Source: Paenibacillus polysaccharolyticus
Lineage (GTDB): Bacteria > Bacillota > Bacilli > Paenibacillales > Paenibacillaceae
Assembly: GCF_900102085.1 (NCBI RefSeq)
Contig: NZ_FMVM01000004.1
Location: forward strand, 186,001-250,000
DNA: 64,000 nt
Direction: 5' to 3'
The translations under genes and the position numbers were made by a program. The notes below the pieces were generated by a model. It saw only the letters and a program-made list of their open reading frames with translations, was not told the origin of the DNA and did not search any database. Below, piece after piece: positions 37,473 to 46,381 of the stretch (its first letter is position 1; every line of letters starts with the position of its first letter).

Positions 37473-37826
37473 ATGGATGTACAAGTGATTAACAGTGACC
37501 TGATTCGGGGCAATATTGACCCCATTATTTTGAGTGTGCTTATTCCGTCAGATAACTATGGGTATGGCATTATTAAGGAAATATATCGCAAAAGCGGGGA
37601 GCAGTTTGAACTCAAGGAGCCGACGCTGTATTCCAGTCTGAAACGGCTGGAGAAGAGTGGGTACGTGGAGTCTTATTGGGGTGAGGAGACGCAGGGTGGA
37701 AGGCGGAAATACTACCGGATTTCCAGCCAGGGACGTGAAGTTTATCAATTACAGGTTCAAGCTTGGCATGCAGCCAAAACGTTAATCGATTGCATGATTG
37801 CCACCGGTGAAGAAGGAGATGAGTAA
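37473..37826 (+). CDS. PadR-family transcriptional regulator
   Basis: A 117-residue winged-helix repressor: LIRGNIDPIILSVLIPSDNY, GYGIIKEIYRKS, EPTLYSSLKRLEKSGYVESY and GGRRKYYRISSQGREVY are all diagnostic of PadR. It lies at the head of a three-gene operon with two membrane proteins (spacing two bases, then an overlap). PadR regulators with this context usually respond to envelope-active compounds, although the ligand here is unknown. The start ATG at 37473 has GGGAG some 15 bases upstream, which is rather far. Confidence 0.93.
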   Translation: MDVQVINSDLIRGNIDPIILSVLIPSDNYGYGIIKEIYRKSGEQFELKEPTLYSSLKRLEKSGYVESYWGEETQGGRRKYYRISSQGREVYQLQVQAWHAAKTLIDCMIATGEEGDE

Positions 37827-37828
37827 GG

Positions 37829-38530
37829 ATGACGCTCGAGAGACGGATGAATCGGCATTTGGAGAGTTTATTTGCAGGTGCACAGGATACACTGGAGCAT
37901 CGGGAGTTGAAAGAAGAAATTCGTAGCAATCTTGCCGCACGAATACATGATTATCTGGCCGAAGGCATGAGCGAGGAGCAAGCTTTCCAGACAGCGATAC
38001 AGCATATGGATGGTATGGAACAATTCATGAGTGATTATCGGCTTGTGAAACGTGTTCCTTATTGGACAGCGCTGTGGCAATCGACCCTTATCTACAGCCT
38101 GGTTGCCTGGATTATCACGATTCCTACACGAGTGATGTTAGGCGGTGCTGCTCTGAACAATCTGCTTTTGATCATTAGCCTGATTGTGGGAGCCGCTTAT
38201 GTAGTTTACTCGATGAGCAACAGAGAGAATGGCAGTGGATCTTCCGATACAGAAAAGACCACACGGGTTCGTGTGTTAGTGTTGAAGCAGTGGCAACGTA
38301 GAGCATGGTGGCTGTGGGCAGCCGTTGTGCTTGTGCTTTGGGGTACGCAGGCAGCATTGCGATTTGGAAGCAATATTTGGTTTGACCGACCCATTCAGGT
38401 GAATGGACCCTACCAGCTCGCTGTCATTTTGTTTGCTTTTGCATTACCGCTACTTAGTATCCTCATTCCTCTGGTCGTTCACCGGGCATACCGGATCGTT
38501 AGCAAATACGAAGTGAGTGATAACATATGA
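37829..38530 (+). CDS. Membrane protein with HAAS/DUF1700-type N-terminal domain
   Basis: A 233-residue protein. Residues 1-65 form a helical domain (HLESLFAGAQDTLEHRELKE, GMSEEQAFQTAIQHMDG) like the HAAS/permease-prefix domains that accompany PadR regulators. Four membrane segments follow, around residues 75-95, 98-115, 155-175 and 195-215. It begins two bases after the PadR stop and overlaps the next gene by four bases. Known PadR-HAAS pairs control cell-surface functions; the activity of this protein is not known. Confidence 0.75.
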   Translation: MTLERRMNRHLESLFAGAQDTLEHRELKEEIRSNLAARIHDYLAEGMSEEQAFQTAIQHMDGMEQFMSDYRLVKRVPYWTALWQSTLIYSLVAWIITIPTRVMLGGAALNNLLLIISLIVGAAYVVYSMSNRENGSGSSDTEKTTRVRVLVLKQWQRRAWWLWAAVVLVLWGTQAALRFGSNIWFDRPIQVNGPYQLAVILFAFALPLLSILIPLVVHRAYRIVSKYEVSDNI

Positions 38531-39087
38531 ACGGAAAAAATCGGTGGATTGTTTCCTTATTTATTATCGGGTTATTGGGTCTTGTCGTGGTGGAAGGCTT
38601 CATTAATCCTAAAATTGCGGCAGATCAGAGTCGATATGAAGCCGAGCAGAATAGTTCGCTGACGCATGATTTTACGGCCTTGGCCAAATATCAAAATGCG
38701 TACATGGGGAATTTCTCGAATCTAAGTCATCTGAATCAGAATCTGCCGTTACATGAGCAGTTGGATGGCTATCAGCTGTTTCCTGAAACATTGACCGCTC
38801 AGATTAATTACAGTCTGAATACAGATGAGATGGATGCGGTGCAACTTGATCGAATCCTCGTGTATAACGCTCTTGCAAACTTTGTACTGATCGATAATCT
38901 GGAGCAGGTTGTCTACCAGTTCAAAGACACACGGGTTGTGTTCGACCGCAAGCTCGCGCAGCAATGGGCTGGAACAGAGCTTAAAGCGCTACAAAAGCCG
39001 GAGCGCTGGGATTCTATCGTTCGCGAGAAGCTGGTGCAACCGGCTGATGTGCGGGCTTTATTTTCACAAATTGTTGACAATTCTTAG
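38527..39087 (+). CDS. Membrane-anchored protein, unknown function
   Basis: A 186-residue protein with one N-terminal hydrophobic segment (WIVSLFIIGLLGLVVVEGFI) followed by a soluble domain predicted to lie outside the cell. It contains no cysteines and no recognised motif. The sequence after the anchor is mainly helical, with Gln/Asn-rich stretches. ATGA overlap with the preceding gene indicates translational coupling and a shared role with it in the PadR operon. Confidence 0.65.
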   Translation: MNGKNRWIVSLFIIGLLGLVVVEGFINPKIAADQSRYEAEQNSSLTHDFTALAKYQNAYMGNFSNLSHLNQNLPLHEQLDGYQLFPETLTAQINYSLNTDEMDAVQLDRILVYNALANFVLIDNLEQVVYQFKDTRVVFDRKLAQQWAGTELKALQKPERWDSIVREKLVQPADVRALFSQIVDNS

Positions 39088-39215
39088 GGTTGAATTCGCT
39101 GGAAATGGGCAAGGTGCTCGACTCTTCTCTCATGCTATGTTATTATAAGTCTCTGATAACGTGGTAACGAACTAAAGCGTTTGAGCTTGGTCATAGACAT
39201 GGAGGGGTACGAGAG

Positions 39216-39986
39216 ATGAGAAAGAAAGCAATTCTACTATTATTTATTAGCATATGTATGATCATTATGGCGGGCTGTTCCAGCTCGGCAAGTAAAGACG
39301 AGAATACGATCATTGTAGGGATCGACGATAAGTTTGCTCCAATGGGATTCCGGGATGAGAAGAATGAAATCGTTGGGTTTGACATTGATTATGCCCGTGC
39401 AGCTGCGGAGAAAATGGGTAAAAAGGTGACTTTCCAGCCGATTGATTGGTCTTCCAAAGAGTCGGAGCTCAACAGCGGCCGGATCGATATGATCTGGAAC
39501 GGATACACGATTACAGATGAGCGCAAAGAGAAAGTGCTTTTCACCAAGCCTTATCTGGAGAACAGTCAGGTTGCAATTACTCTGGCAGACTCCCCGATTA
39601 CGAAGCTGGACGAACTGGACGGCAAAAATGTAGGATTGCAGGCACTGTCCTCAGCGGCAGATGCGCTGGCGGCAAGTCCTCTGAAGGATAAAGTTAAAGC
39701 TTCCGAATTCAAAGATAATGTACTGGCGCTGACTGATCTGAAAACGAAACGTCTGGACGCAGTCATCATTGATGAAGTGGTCGCAAGATATTATATGTCG
39801 AAGGAAGAAGGTACCTTCAAATTGCTGGATGAATCACTGGCGCCAGAGCAATATGGCATCGGGATCAAAAAAGGCAATGAAGAACTTCTCAATCAGCTGC
39901 AAAATGCGCTGGATGAGCTGAACACGGACGGCCAAGCCGCTGAAATCTCTAAGAAATGGCTTGGTGAGGATAAGGTTCTGAAGTAA
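39216..39986 (+). CDS. Polar amino acid (cystine/glutamine-type) ABC binding lipoprotein
   Basis: A 256-residue extracellular binding lipoprotein with lipobox IMAGC. The family motifs are clear: IIVGIDDKFAPMGFRDEKNE, VGFDIDYARAAAEKMGKKV, IDMIWNGYTITDERKEKVLF and DAVIIDEVVARYY. It delivers an amino acid to the permease and ATPase encoded next. FliY/TcyA cystine binders and glutamine binders share these features, so the substrate remains open. GGAGGGG lies before the ATG. Confidence 0.92.
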   Translation: MRKKAILLLFISICMIIMAGCSSSASKDENTIIVGIDDKFAPMGFRDEKNEIVGFDIDYARAAAEKMGKKVTFQPIDWSSKESELNSGRIDMIWNGYTITDERKEKVLFTKPYLENSQVAITLADSPITKLDELDGKNVGLQALSSAADALAASPLKDKVKASEFKDNVLALTDLKTKRLDAVIIDEVVARYYMSKEEGTFKLLDESLAPEQYGIGIKKGNEELLNQLQNALDELNTDGQAAEISKKWLGEDKVLK

Positions 39987-40027
39987 GAAGAATCATTTAG
40001 AATTGAATTTGCGAATTTGAAAGTAGC

Positions 40028-40147
40028 CAGGTGAAATACACCTGACAAATAATGATGTGAGCTTTTCCCAGTTGGGGAAACTGTACTCACGAAAACGATG
40101 ACCCCGTATTCCATGATGGAGCGATATGCTTCCAAGGAGTGCGGGGT
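40028..40147 (+). other. Three consecutive stem-loops between binding protein and permease genes
   Basis: CAGGTGaaataCACCTG (40028-40044); GTGAG...TTTCCC/GGGGAAA...CTCAC (40057-40090); ACCCCG...CGGGGT (40100-40147, with an inner TCC/GGA pairing). None is followed by a T-run. They probably stabilise the upstream mRNA or reduce read-through into the permease gene. Confidence 0.6.
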
Positions 40148-40172
40148 TAACAGATTAGAGGAGAACTAATTC

Positions 40173-40832
40173 ATGAATTGGGACTATATTTCAACGATTA
40201 TAAAACCGATGCTGGAAGGTGCACAAACGACGATTTTCTTATTTTTACTTGCGATTGTGCTATCGGTCCCCCTAGGATTCGCGGTAACGTTGGCGATGCG
40301 GAGCCAGTTCAAACCGCTGGCTTGGATTGCACACACATACGTCTATGTGATGCGTGGGACACCGTTACTTTTGCAAGTATTATTTTTCTGTTTCGGCCTT
40401 CCATTACTTCCGGTCATCGGAGAGTATCTGGTCTTTGATCGTTTCATTGCAGCGGCTATCGCATTTATTCTGAACTATGCAGCTTACTTTGCAGAAATCT
40501 TTCGGGGCGGATTGTTGTCCATTGATAAAGGTCAGCATGAGGCGGCCAAAGTGCTTGGACTCACGAAGTGGCAGACCATGACGAAAGTTATCATTCCACA
40601 GATGGTTCGGGTGGTGCTCCCAGCCACAGCGAACGAGGCCATTACGCTGGTTAAAGATACGGCATTGCTCTATGCTGTAGCTGTACCAGAGTTGCTCTAT
40701 TATGCGCAAGCCGCAGTGAATCGGGATTTGCAACTCATTCCATTTTTCGTAGCGGCGATTATGTATTTGCTTATGACTCTGGTGCTTACCTTGCTATTCA
40801 AGGTTCTGGAGAAGCGCTTTTCGTATGAATAA
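40173..40832 (+). CDS. Polar amino acid ABC transporter permease
   Basis: A 219-residue permease of the HisM/GlnP family, with about five membrane helices. The N-terminal signature is MLEGAQTTIFLFLLAIVLSV. YVYVMRGTPLLLQVLFF is the conserved cytoplasmic loop, and EAAKVLGLTKWQTMTKVIIP is the ATPase-contact motif. It should form a homodimer. ATG 40173 follows AGAGGAGAA. Confidence 0.94.
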   Translation: MNWDYISTIIKPMLEGAQTTIFLFLLAIVLSVPLGFAVTLAMRSQFKPLAWIAHTYVYVMRGTPLLLQVLFFCFGLPLLPVIGEYLVFDRFIAAAIAFILNYAAYFAEIFRGGLLSIDKGQHEAAKVLGLTKWQTMTKVIIPQMVRVVLPATANEAITLVKDTALLYAVAVPELLYYAQAAVNRDLQLIPFFVAAIMYLLMTLVLTLLFKVLEKRFSYE

Positions 40833-40865
40833 ATCAAATCTGTTCAATCAAAGGACTGTCTGCAT

Positions 40866-41621
40866 ATGACCTATAGTATAGAAGTAAATCAGTTGAAAAA
40901 ATCATTTGGCACACTGGATGTGCTGAAACAGGTATCTTTTAACGTGGCGCCAGGGGAAGTCATTGCGGTCATCGGGCCTTCGGGTTCGGGGAAAAGCACA
41001 ATGCTGCGCAGCCTGATCCACCTGGAGGATATTACGGGCGGAACGATTCGCATTCAGAATCAGACACTGGCGGATGACGGAAGGTACGTAGGTGCTGCCG
41101 AGATTCGGAAGATTACCGATCGTATGGGCATGGTGTTTCAGCATTTTAACTTGTTCCCGCATCTGACTGTACAGGCTAACCTGGAACTCGCACCGAAGAC
41201 GTTGAAAAAGGAAAGTACCAAAGTCATTCGTAGCCGCAGTGCGGAATTACTCGCCAAAGTCGGATTGTCGGACAAGGCCGATGTTTATCCGGCCAATCTG
41301 TCCGGTGGACAGAAGCAACGCGTAGCGATTGCCCGTGCCCTGATGATGCAACCGGACATCCTGCTCTTTGATGAGCCAACCTCAGCACTCGACCCGGAAC
41401 TGACGGGAGAAGTACTTCGCGTCATCAAGCAATTGGCACAGGAAAACATGACGATGATGATTGTCACACACGAGATGAGCTTTGCTCGTGATGTTGCGGA
41501 TCGTGTCTTCTTCATGGACAATGGCGAAATTGCCGAGCAAGGCCCACCCGATCAACTGTTCGGTGCACCCAAGCTCGCACGTACCCAGACGTTTTTAAAG
41601 AGAGTAGATATGGAAGAGTAA
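40866..41621 (+). CDS. Polar amino acid ABC transporter ATPase
   Basis: A 251-residue ATPase of the GlnQ/HisP/TcyC family. Walker A is GPSGSGKST, the Q-loop [11 protein letters not shown], the signature [15 protein letters not shown], Walker [16 protein letters not shown], and the switch histidine [15 protein letters not shown]. It completes the three-gene importer. Confidence 0.95.
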   Translation: MTYSIEVNQLKKSFGTLDVLKQVSFNVAPGEVIAVIGPSGSGKSTMLRSLIHLEDITGGTIRIQNQTLADDGRYVGAAEIRKITDRMGMVFQHFNLFPHLTVQANLELAPKTLKKESTKVIRSRSAELLAKVGLSDKADVYPANLSGGQKQRVAIARALMMQPDILLFDEPTSALDPELTGEVLRVIKQLAQENMTMMIVTHEMSFARDVADRVFFMDNGEIAEQGPPDQLFGAPKLARTQTFLKRVDMEE

Positions 41622-41641
41622 CGGTGGAGCGTGATTTAAAA

Positions 41642-41690
41642 CAGGTGCGAATGCCAAGCTCCCATGAAATCCCTGGGGGATTCGCACCTG
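41642..41690 (+). terminator. Hairpin after the amino acid importer operon
   Basis: CAGGTGCGAAT (41642-41652) and ATTCGCACCTG (41680-41690) form a perfect 11-bp stem. No T-run follows, so it may be a factor-dependent terminator or mRNA 3' stabiliser. Confidence 0.55.
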
Positions 41691-41785
41691 AGAATAGGCT
41701 GATTTGAACCCTTTTGGCATATTACCTTGAATATTTTAAGGTTTTTATATTAAGATTAAACTAATTAGTAGAAGAATTAAACGAG

Positions 41786-41832
41786 AACACGTAATAAAGT
41801 ATACAATCTATGCTTTTATTACGTGTTTTTTC
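41786..41832 (+). terminator. Hairpin with T-run in the CRISPR leader
   Basis: AACACGTAATAAA and TTTATTACGTGTT form a perfect 13-bp stem followed by T-rich sequence, ending three bases before the first CRISPR repeat. It would terminate transcription entering the array from the leader, which fits a dead array. Confidence 0.65.
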
Positions 41833-41835
41833 GCT

Positions 41836-42004
41836 GTCGCACTCCGTATGGAGTGCGTGGATTGAAATTACCGGATCTAATGAATCTATGGCTTAAAACC
41901 AAAGTCGCACTCTGTATGGAGTGTGTGGATTGAAATCCGTTATTTCCTTGGTATATTTTGTTCGATGTCACGTCGAACTCCATACGGAGTACCTGAATTG
42001 AACT
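41836..42004 (+). CRISPR. Relic type I-C CRISPR array: three repeats, two 35-nt spacers, no cas genes
   Basis: Repeat 1 (41836-41868) and repeat 2 (41904-41936) are 33 nt and differ at two positions. They begin GTCGCACTC, have the palindromic core ACTCCGTATGGAGT, and end GTGGATTGAAAT, the hallmark of type I-C repeats. Repeat 3 (41972-42004) is degenerate at about seven positions, as expected for the leader-distal end. Both spacers (41869-41903 and 41937-41971) are exactly 35 nt. The AT-rich sequence on the left is the leader side. No cas gene lies in the window. Confidence 0.88.
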
Positions 42005-42037
42005 CTGATTTTCTCGGCTTCGCTTACAACCAACACG

Positions 42038-42236
42038 CTAACGATCACAGAGAAGCTTATTTTGTCGTTTCGGCGACCTTTGGAATTCTAACGATCACCA
42101 CAAGCGTTATTTGGGCTGAAATCCTCAAAATGTAGCGTAGATCACTGTACATCAAGTAAATAAGCTTTCTGGTGATCGTTAGATTTTATAAATGCCTAAA
42201 ATAGGCTGAATAGCGTCGCTGGTGATCGTTAGAATT
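42038..42236. repeat. 199-bp four-armed inverted-repeat element, copy B
   Basis: Arms at 42038-42063 and 42084-42112 (forward) and 42158-42186 and 42209-42236 (inverted), all built on CTAACGATCAC or its complement. By my count the length equals that of copies A and C. It starts 34 nt after the last CRISPR repeat. Confidence 0.85.
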
Positions 42237-42487
42237 TGGAAAGCCGGAGATCGTCCACAGTAGGGTGAATCTGGCATCTGGCGAACTGTAGATCGCCCAT
42301 ACTAGTGTTCTTTTAGAACGAAACTTTCCCCAAAGGAAATATGGGTGGGAGAAACCTCGAGTTCATACGATCTTTCCAAGAGACACGCACCACTATTTTT
42401 GATAAAACTATGCCAGTTGGTTGATGCAGTCTTTAGTGTTATAGTTTTGACTGCGGGTGTATTTTACATATTAGGAGTACGAACAAT
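42237..42487. other. Stretch without a recognised gene
   Basis: Between repeat copy B and the next gene. I see no open frame with a ribosome binding site and no convincing promoter. A short GGAGATCGTCC/GTAGATCGCCC near-duplication lies at about 42245-42298. Confidence 0.3.
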
Positions 42488-42859
42488 ATGCTACTTATTA
42501 CTAGAAAATTAATAAATCGACTAAGCGAACCTTACAAAGAAGCAGATATGCTGGCCTGTTATGTTACGTCACAAGCGATTTCCTCAACGACATCTCGAGC
42601 TATATTGCTGATCAATCTTGACGTGCTTAAAATTTTGTTCCTCAATTTATTTTCTTCCAAAGTTGTTCAAATGGTTCGAATACCACTTTCAGATCTGGAG
42701 CAACAGCGACTCAAATCCGGGGTTTCGTTGGCGTCGATATGGTCATTTCAGTCTCATGGTATTCATTATCGATTTAGCATCATCAAAAAAATGCTTACGC
42801 TCGGCTCCATGCAAGCAGAGTTTCTAGAGTTTGTTGAAGAACATGTTGTGAGAGCCTGA
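42488..42859 (+). CDS. Hypothetical protein, possibly PH-domain-like
   Basis: A 123-residue frame with GGAG about 11 bases before the ATG. The C-terminal half has the alternating strand pattern and final helix seen in bacterial PH-like domains (VRIPLSDLEQQRLKSG, IHYRFSIIKKMLTL, FLEFVEEHV). The likeness is by eye and weak. No membrane segment or signal is clear. It sits in a repeat-rich region next to the CRISPR relic, so it could be a remnant. Confidence 0.4.
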   Translation: MLLITRKLINRLSEPYKEADMLACYVTSQAISSTTSRAILLINLDVLKILFLNLFSSKVVQMVRIPLSDLEQQRLKSGVSLASIWSFQSHGIHYRFSIIKKMLTLGSMQAEFLEFVEEHVVRA

Positions 42860-42930
42860 CGATAAGTATAAAATCTTTTTGCTTATAACATGAAGCCGGC
42901 AAAGGTTATTTTATTATAAAAACAAATTCA

Positions 42931-42986
42931 AAAAGGCATATCCATTGTCCCAACTCGCTGCATCACAGCCAGTCTGACATAAAGGA
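42931..42986. terminator. Bidirectional terminator
   Basis: AAAAGGCATATCC and GGATATGCCTTTT form a perfect 13-bp stem between the plus-strand hypothetical gene and the minus-strand YhgE-like gene. It works on both strands. Confidence 0.88.
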
Positions 42987-43078
42987 TATGCCTTTTACAT
43001 TTCTATAACCGTTTGTGTTGATATTTATATTAAATCGAACATGATAGCTAAGTTTTATACCAAAGCTGAATATCTTAT

Positions 43079-45265
43079 CTAAGCCTGAAATACAGCTTCA
43101 CTGCTGAGACTTTCGTTTTCCACCGTGCGATGTTTCAGGAAATACGTTAATGTACCGACCAGACCGAGAACAGCGAAGATGCACAGAATGCCGATCTGAT
43201 CCCAGGCAACGCCGAATTGTCCGCTGGAGATGACCGCTTTGTATCCCGTTACGGAGTATGTCATTGGTAGCCATGGGTTGAACACTTTCAGCCAGTTCGG
43301 AATGAGTTCCAGTGGGAACGTTCCCGCGCTGGTGGTGAGTTGGAAGATGAGCAGCAGGATGGCAATAAAGCGTCCCGGATTCTCCAGCCAAGTTACCAAT
43401 GCCTGAATGATGTACATGAAGCTCAGACTCGTCACAAAGCTGAACAAAAGGAATAGCGGCACACTCTGTACCTTCAGGCCAAGCCCGTACAATACCAGCC
43501 CGGAAGCGAGCAAAGATTGAACGCCACTCATAATGGTGAAGGCAAGGGTTTTGCTGACAAATCGATTCCATCCACTTGCGTCACTTACACTACTACCACG
43601 TGTTGGCACAACCAGCGTTGCAATCAACGCACCGACAAATAATCCGAGTGATAGAAAATAGGGCGAAAAACCTGTGCCGTAGTTGGGCACTTCGTTTAAT
43701 TTGTGTTCATCGACATGAACAGGTTCGGCATACATCGTAACCAGTTCATCGGTCTTTTTGACACTGCTCGTTTGTTGCGCAGCGTCGTTTAATTTGGTGG
43801 CGAGTTCACCGGAACCGTCCGTTAACTTGATCGTGCCTTCTTGCAGCTTACCAGCACCATCAGCCAGCTTAAGAGAACCGTCCGTAAGGGTGGAAACTCC
43901 GCCTTCCAGCTGGCTTACGCCAGACAACAGCTTACTTGCGCCAGTATTCAGTTGCTCTGATCCTGTTGCCAGTTTGGCACCGCCAGCGGCGGCTTCGTTT
44001 AATTTGGCGTTGAATTGGTTTAGCCCAGCGCTCAACTTTTCTTGTCCGCCGGATAACTGTGCTGCGCCTTGTACCAGCCGCTCTTCACCTTGAACCAACT
44101 GGCTACTGCCTTGATGCAATTGTTGCTGTGCAGCTTGCAGTTGCTGACTTCCGGCAACGAGTTGCTGTCCGCCTTGATATACCTGCTCACTGCCAGCGGC
44201 AACGGCCTGACTAGCCGCGAGTAACTGTTGAACAGCGGGGCTGGCTGCCAGTTCGGGACTGGACTTTGCTAATTGAGCCAGACCTTGGGCGACCGCTTTG
44301 GCGCCTTCGCTGACTTTGCCGCTGCCTTCCACGGAAGTTTGCAGTCCGGCGGTCAGCTTGGCACTGCCTTGTTCGGTAGCTGCGAGTCCGGCGTCCAGTT
44401 TGGACGCACCTTCTTGCGCAGCTTGGATACCGGCATGCAGCTGTTTGCTGCCAGCTGCAGCCTGCGTTGCGCCGTCACCCAGCTTGGTGCCGGCGGCAGC
44501 TAATTGTGCGAGACCACTCGATAATGTGCTCGCGCCAGTGTGAAGATCACCTGTGCCTTTGGCGAGGGTGGCTGTGCCTTTTTTTAACGAAACGGCGCCG
44601 GTTTGCAGTTTGCCTGCACCGTCAGCCAGTTTCGCCAGGTTTTCTTTTAACGTAGCCGTCCCTTCGTCCAGTTTGCTTGCTCCATCATGAATTTTACCTG
44701 CGCCATCTCCGGCATCCGCCAAACCGTCCGAGATTTTCTCGACCTTATCCAGCAGGGTTTCGGTATATGATTCTGTGACTTTGGCAGAGACTTTGGAGCG
44801 AATCTGTTTCACCGCCGTACCGCCGATCTGACCCGCAAGGAAGTTGTACCCTTCGTTGGGCTCGTAAATCAACTCTGCCGGAGCCGGATGCTCATCCATG
44901 AGGGTAGTTGCTTTGGCGGAAAAGTCCTCCGGAATGACAATGGTCATGTAATATTTGTTATCCTTCATGCCTTGTTCTGCCTGGTCGCGGGTGACGAACT
45001 GCCAGTTGAAATCATCGCTTTTCTTCAGCTCATCGACCAGATTCTGACCGACTTCAAGCGATTTGTCATTGTAAACTGCACCCTGATCCGTGTTGACCAC
45101 GGCGACAGGTAATTCATTCATTTTGCCATATGGGTCCCAGAAGGCGTTCAGGAACAGTCCGCTATATAACACGGGAATGAACAGCACCACGAGAATTGGA
45201 ATAAATACTTTTGGTTTCTTGAAGGCGGATTTCAGATCCTGCCCAAATACACGCAATGATTTCAT
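43079..45265 (-). CDS. YhgE/Pip-family membrane protein
   Basis: A 728-residue protein of the YhgE/Pip family, related to phage-infection proteins and to ESX/type VII-associated and ABC-2-like permeases. TM1 is at residues 21-40 (VFIPILVVLFIPVLYSGLF). An extracellular region of about 500 residues follows; from about 175 to 495 it is a long coiled-coil-like tract of short repeats with the core G(A/S)xxLxxG (for example GASKLDEGTATLKENLAKLA). Five C-terminal helices follow (SPYFLSLGLFVGALIATLV onward). It is co-directed with, and 76 nt downstream of, a TetR regulator, which probably represses it. The transported or bound substrate is unknown. Confidence 0.9.
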   Translation of the reverse strand: MKSLRVFGQDLKSAFKKPKVFIPILVVLFIPVLYSGLFLNAFWDPYGKMNELPVAVVNTDQGAVYNDKSLEVGQNLVDELKKSDDFNWQFVTRDQAEQGMKDNKYYMTIVIPEDFSAKATTLMDEHPAPAELIYEPNEGYNFLAGQIGGTAVKQIRSKVSAKVTESYTETLLDKVEKISDGLADAGDGAGKIHDGASKLDEGTATLKENLAKLADGAGKLQTGAVSLKKGTATLAKGTGDLHTGASTLSSGLAQLAAAGTKLGDGATQAAAGSKQLHAGIQAAQEGASKLDAGLAATEQGSAKLTAGLQTSVEGSGKVSEGAKAVAQGLAQLAKSSPELAASPAVQQLLAASQAVAAGSEQVYQGGQQLVAGSQQLQAAQQQLHQGSSQLVQGEERLVQGAAQLSGGQEKLSAGLNQFNAKLNEAAAGGAKLATGSEQLNTGASKLLSGVSQLEGGVSTLTDGSLKLADGAGKLQEGTIKLTDGSGELATKLNDAAQQTSSVKKTDELVTMYAEPVHVDEHKLNEVPNYGTGFSPYFLSLGLFVGALIATLVVPTRGSSVSDASGWNRFVSKTLAFTIMSGVQSLLASGLVLYGLGLKVQSVPLFLLFSFVTSLSFMYIIQALVTWLENPGRFIAILLLIFQLTTSAGTFPLELIPNWLKVFNPWLPMTYSVTGYKAVISSGQFGVAWDQIGILCIFAVLGLVGTLTYFLKHRTVENESLSSEAVFQA

Positions 45266-45341
45266 GATGTTCTCTCCCTATCTTACGCTTATCCCTTGTT
45301 TCTCTATTTAGTATGGTATGTGTGCGTCTGCGGGCGTTTCT

Positions 45342-45920
45342 CTAGTTGGGGGATAATCCATTTTTGAGAAAAAGACCTACAAACGCTTTGATCTGATCCT
45401 TGTGCAAGGTAGGATGCGTTTTATTCCAATCGGATGTTAGGCTGACGTACAGCTTCAGTAACACAAACGAGACTAGTTTAGGATTGTCGCTCCGAATCTG
45501 CTGTAACTCCATGGCCCGACTAACCTGACGCTCGAGATATTCGAGAATGGCCTTCTCTACTTTTTGCAGACCCTCTCTCGCTTGGGGTGTTCCGAAATCG
45601 TTAACCTCTTGGAAAAGCTTGATCAGTAGCTCATGCTCCTCCCGATATTCTAGCAACGAGTCCATACTCTGATGCACGTTATCCAGAAAAGAGTTTTCTT
45701 CCTTCACCGTCTGTTCCGTAATCCGTTTCATGTCTGCAATAATCGAGCGCAGGATCTCATCAAACAATTCTTCTTTGTTCTCGAAAAAGGTATAGATCGT
45801 TCCTTTGCCCACATTGGCCAGTCTCGCCACTTGCTCCATCGTTGTGGCTTTGTAGCCAAACAGGGCAAAGGATTTCTCGGCAGAGTCCATCACCTGTTGC
45901 CTTCGATCTATCGTTTTCAC
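45342..45920 (-). CDS. TetR-family transcriptional regulator
   Basis: A 192-residue repressor. The N-terminal helix-turn-helix is VARLANVGKGTIYTFFENKEEL (quoted in part: NVGKGTIYTFFENKEELF), typical of TetR. The C-terminal helical domain would bind an inducer. The start is GTG at 45920 with AAGGAGG ten bases upstream. It heads an operon with the YhgE-like membrane protein, an arrangement common in Bacillales. An inverted repeat upstream is the probable operator. Confidence 0.92.
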   Translation of the reverse strand: MKTIDRRQQVMDSAEKSFALFGYKATTMEQVARLANVGKGTIYTFFENKEELFDEILRSIIADMKRITEQTVKEENSFLDNVHQSMDSLLEYREEHELLIKLFQEVNDFGTPQAREGLQKVEKAILEYLERQVSRAMELQQIRSDNPKLVSFVLLKLYVSLTSDWNKTHPTLHKDQIKAFVGLFLKNGLSPN

Positions 45921-45984
45921 GGCTATGCACCTCCTTGGGGTCTGACGTGTGTAATGGGTGAAGCGGGTAAAACATAAATTAGGA

Positions 45985-46009
45985 TTGACCAGTTTACTGT
46001 TTTGGTCAG
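45985..46009 (-). promoter_or_regulatory. Putative TetR operator
   Basis: TTGACCA (45985-45991) and TGGTCA (46003-46008) form an inverted repeat with an 11-bp centre, about 65 bp upstream of the TetR start codon. On the minus strand TTACGA, 17 nt, TAAACT overlaps it as a possible promoter. Confidence 0.5.
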
Positions 46010-46247
46010 TTGGTCGTAATTTAATGTAGCACTTGTGTATGGAGTTGGATGTGATCTATGTCATAGTTTGGAAAGTGGACATTGTGATGTGGGGAGATAG
46101 GGAAACAGGGAAGGGGGAGTATTTGATGCCTTTTGGCAACAACGATCTGGAAAAAGATTGAATTCGTTGGCGGGAACACATAGAATAGTAGTGAAAAAAC
46201 GTAGTTTTGTGATGTGTACGAACGTACTATACGTGCTTTTCGCGCTG
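46010..46247. other. Intergenic stretch with possible CRISPR leader remnant
   Basis: No gene. The last 25 bases, with ACGTGCTTTTCGCGCTGTC, closely resemble the bases before the first repeat of the array at 41.8 kb (ACGTGTTTTTTCGCTGTC). The leader-repeat junction therefore appears twice. Confidence 0.45.
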
Positions 46248-46280
46248 TCTCACTCCGTATGGAGTGTGTGGATTGAAATC
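46248..46280 (+). CRISPR. Isolated type I-C CRISPR repeat
   Basis: A single 33-nt repeat with GTCTCACTC at its start, core ACTCCGTATGGAGT and end GTGGATTGAAAT. It differs from repeat 2 of the relic array at two or three positions. No second repeat stands one spacer away. It lies 102 nt before the next gene. Confidence 0.75.
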
Positions 46281-46381
46281 ATAGGGGGGAGTCGGTATCA
46301 AAATGAGCAATCGGCTACTCACTCGAGATTAGAAGTTTTGAAGATGTTATCCATATATCTACCGATGAGGAGTGTCAGGAC

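Noticed and set aside
39088..39215. SAM or cysteine-responsive riboswitch before the amino acid importer
   Set aside because: The short leader lacks the conserved S-box core or T-box motifs.
44273..44543. Frames on the plus strand opposite the YhgE repeat region
   Set aside because: They are products of the repetitive Gly/Ala/Leu coding on the other strand.
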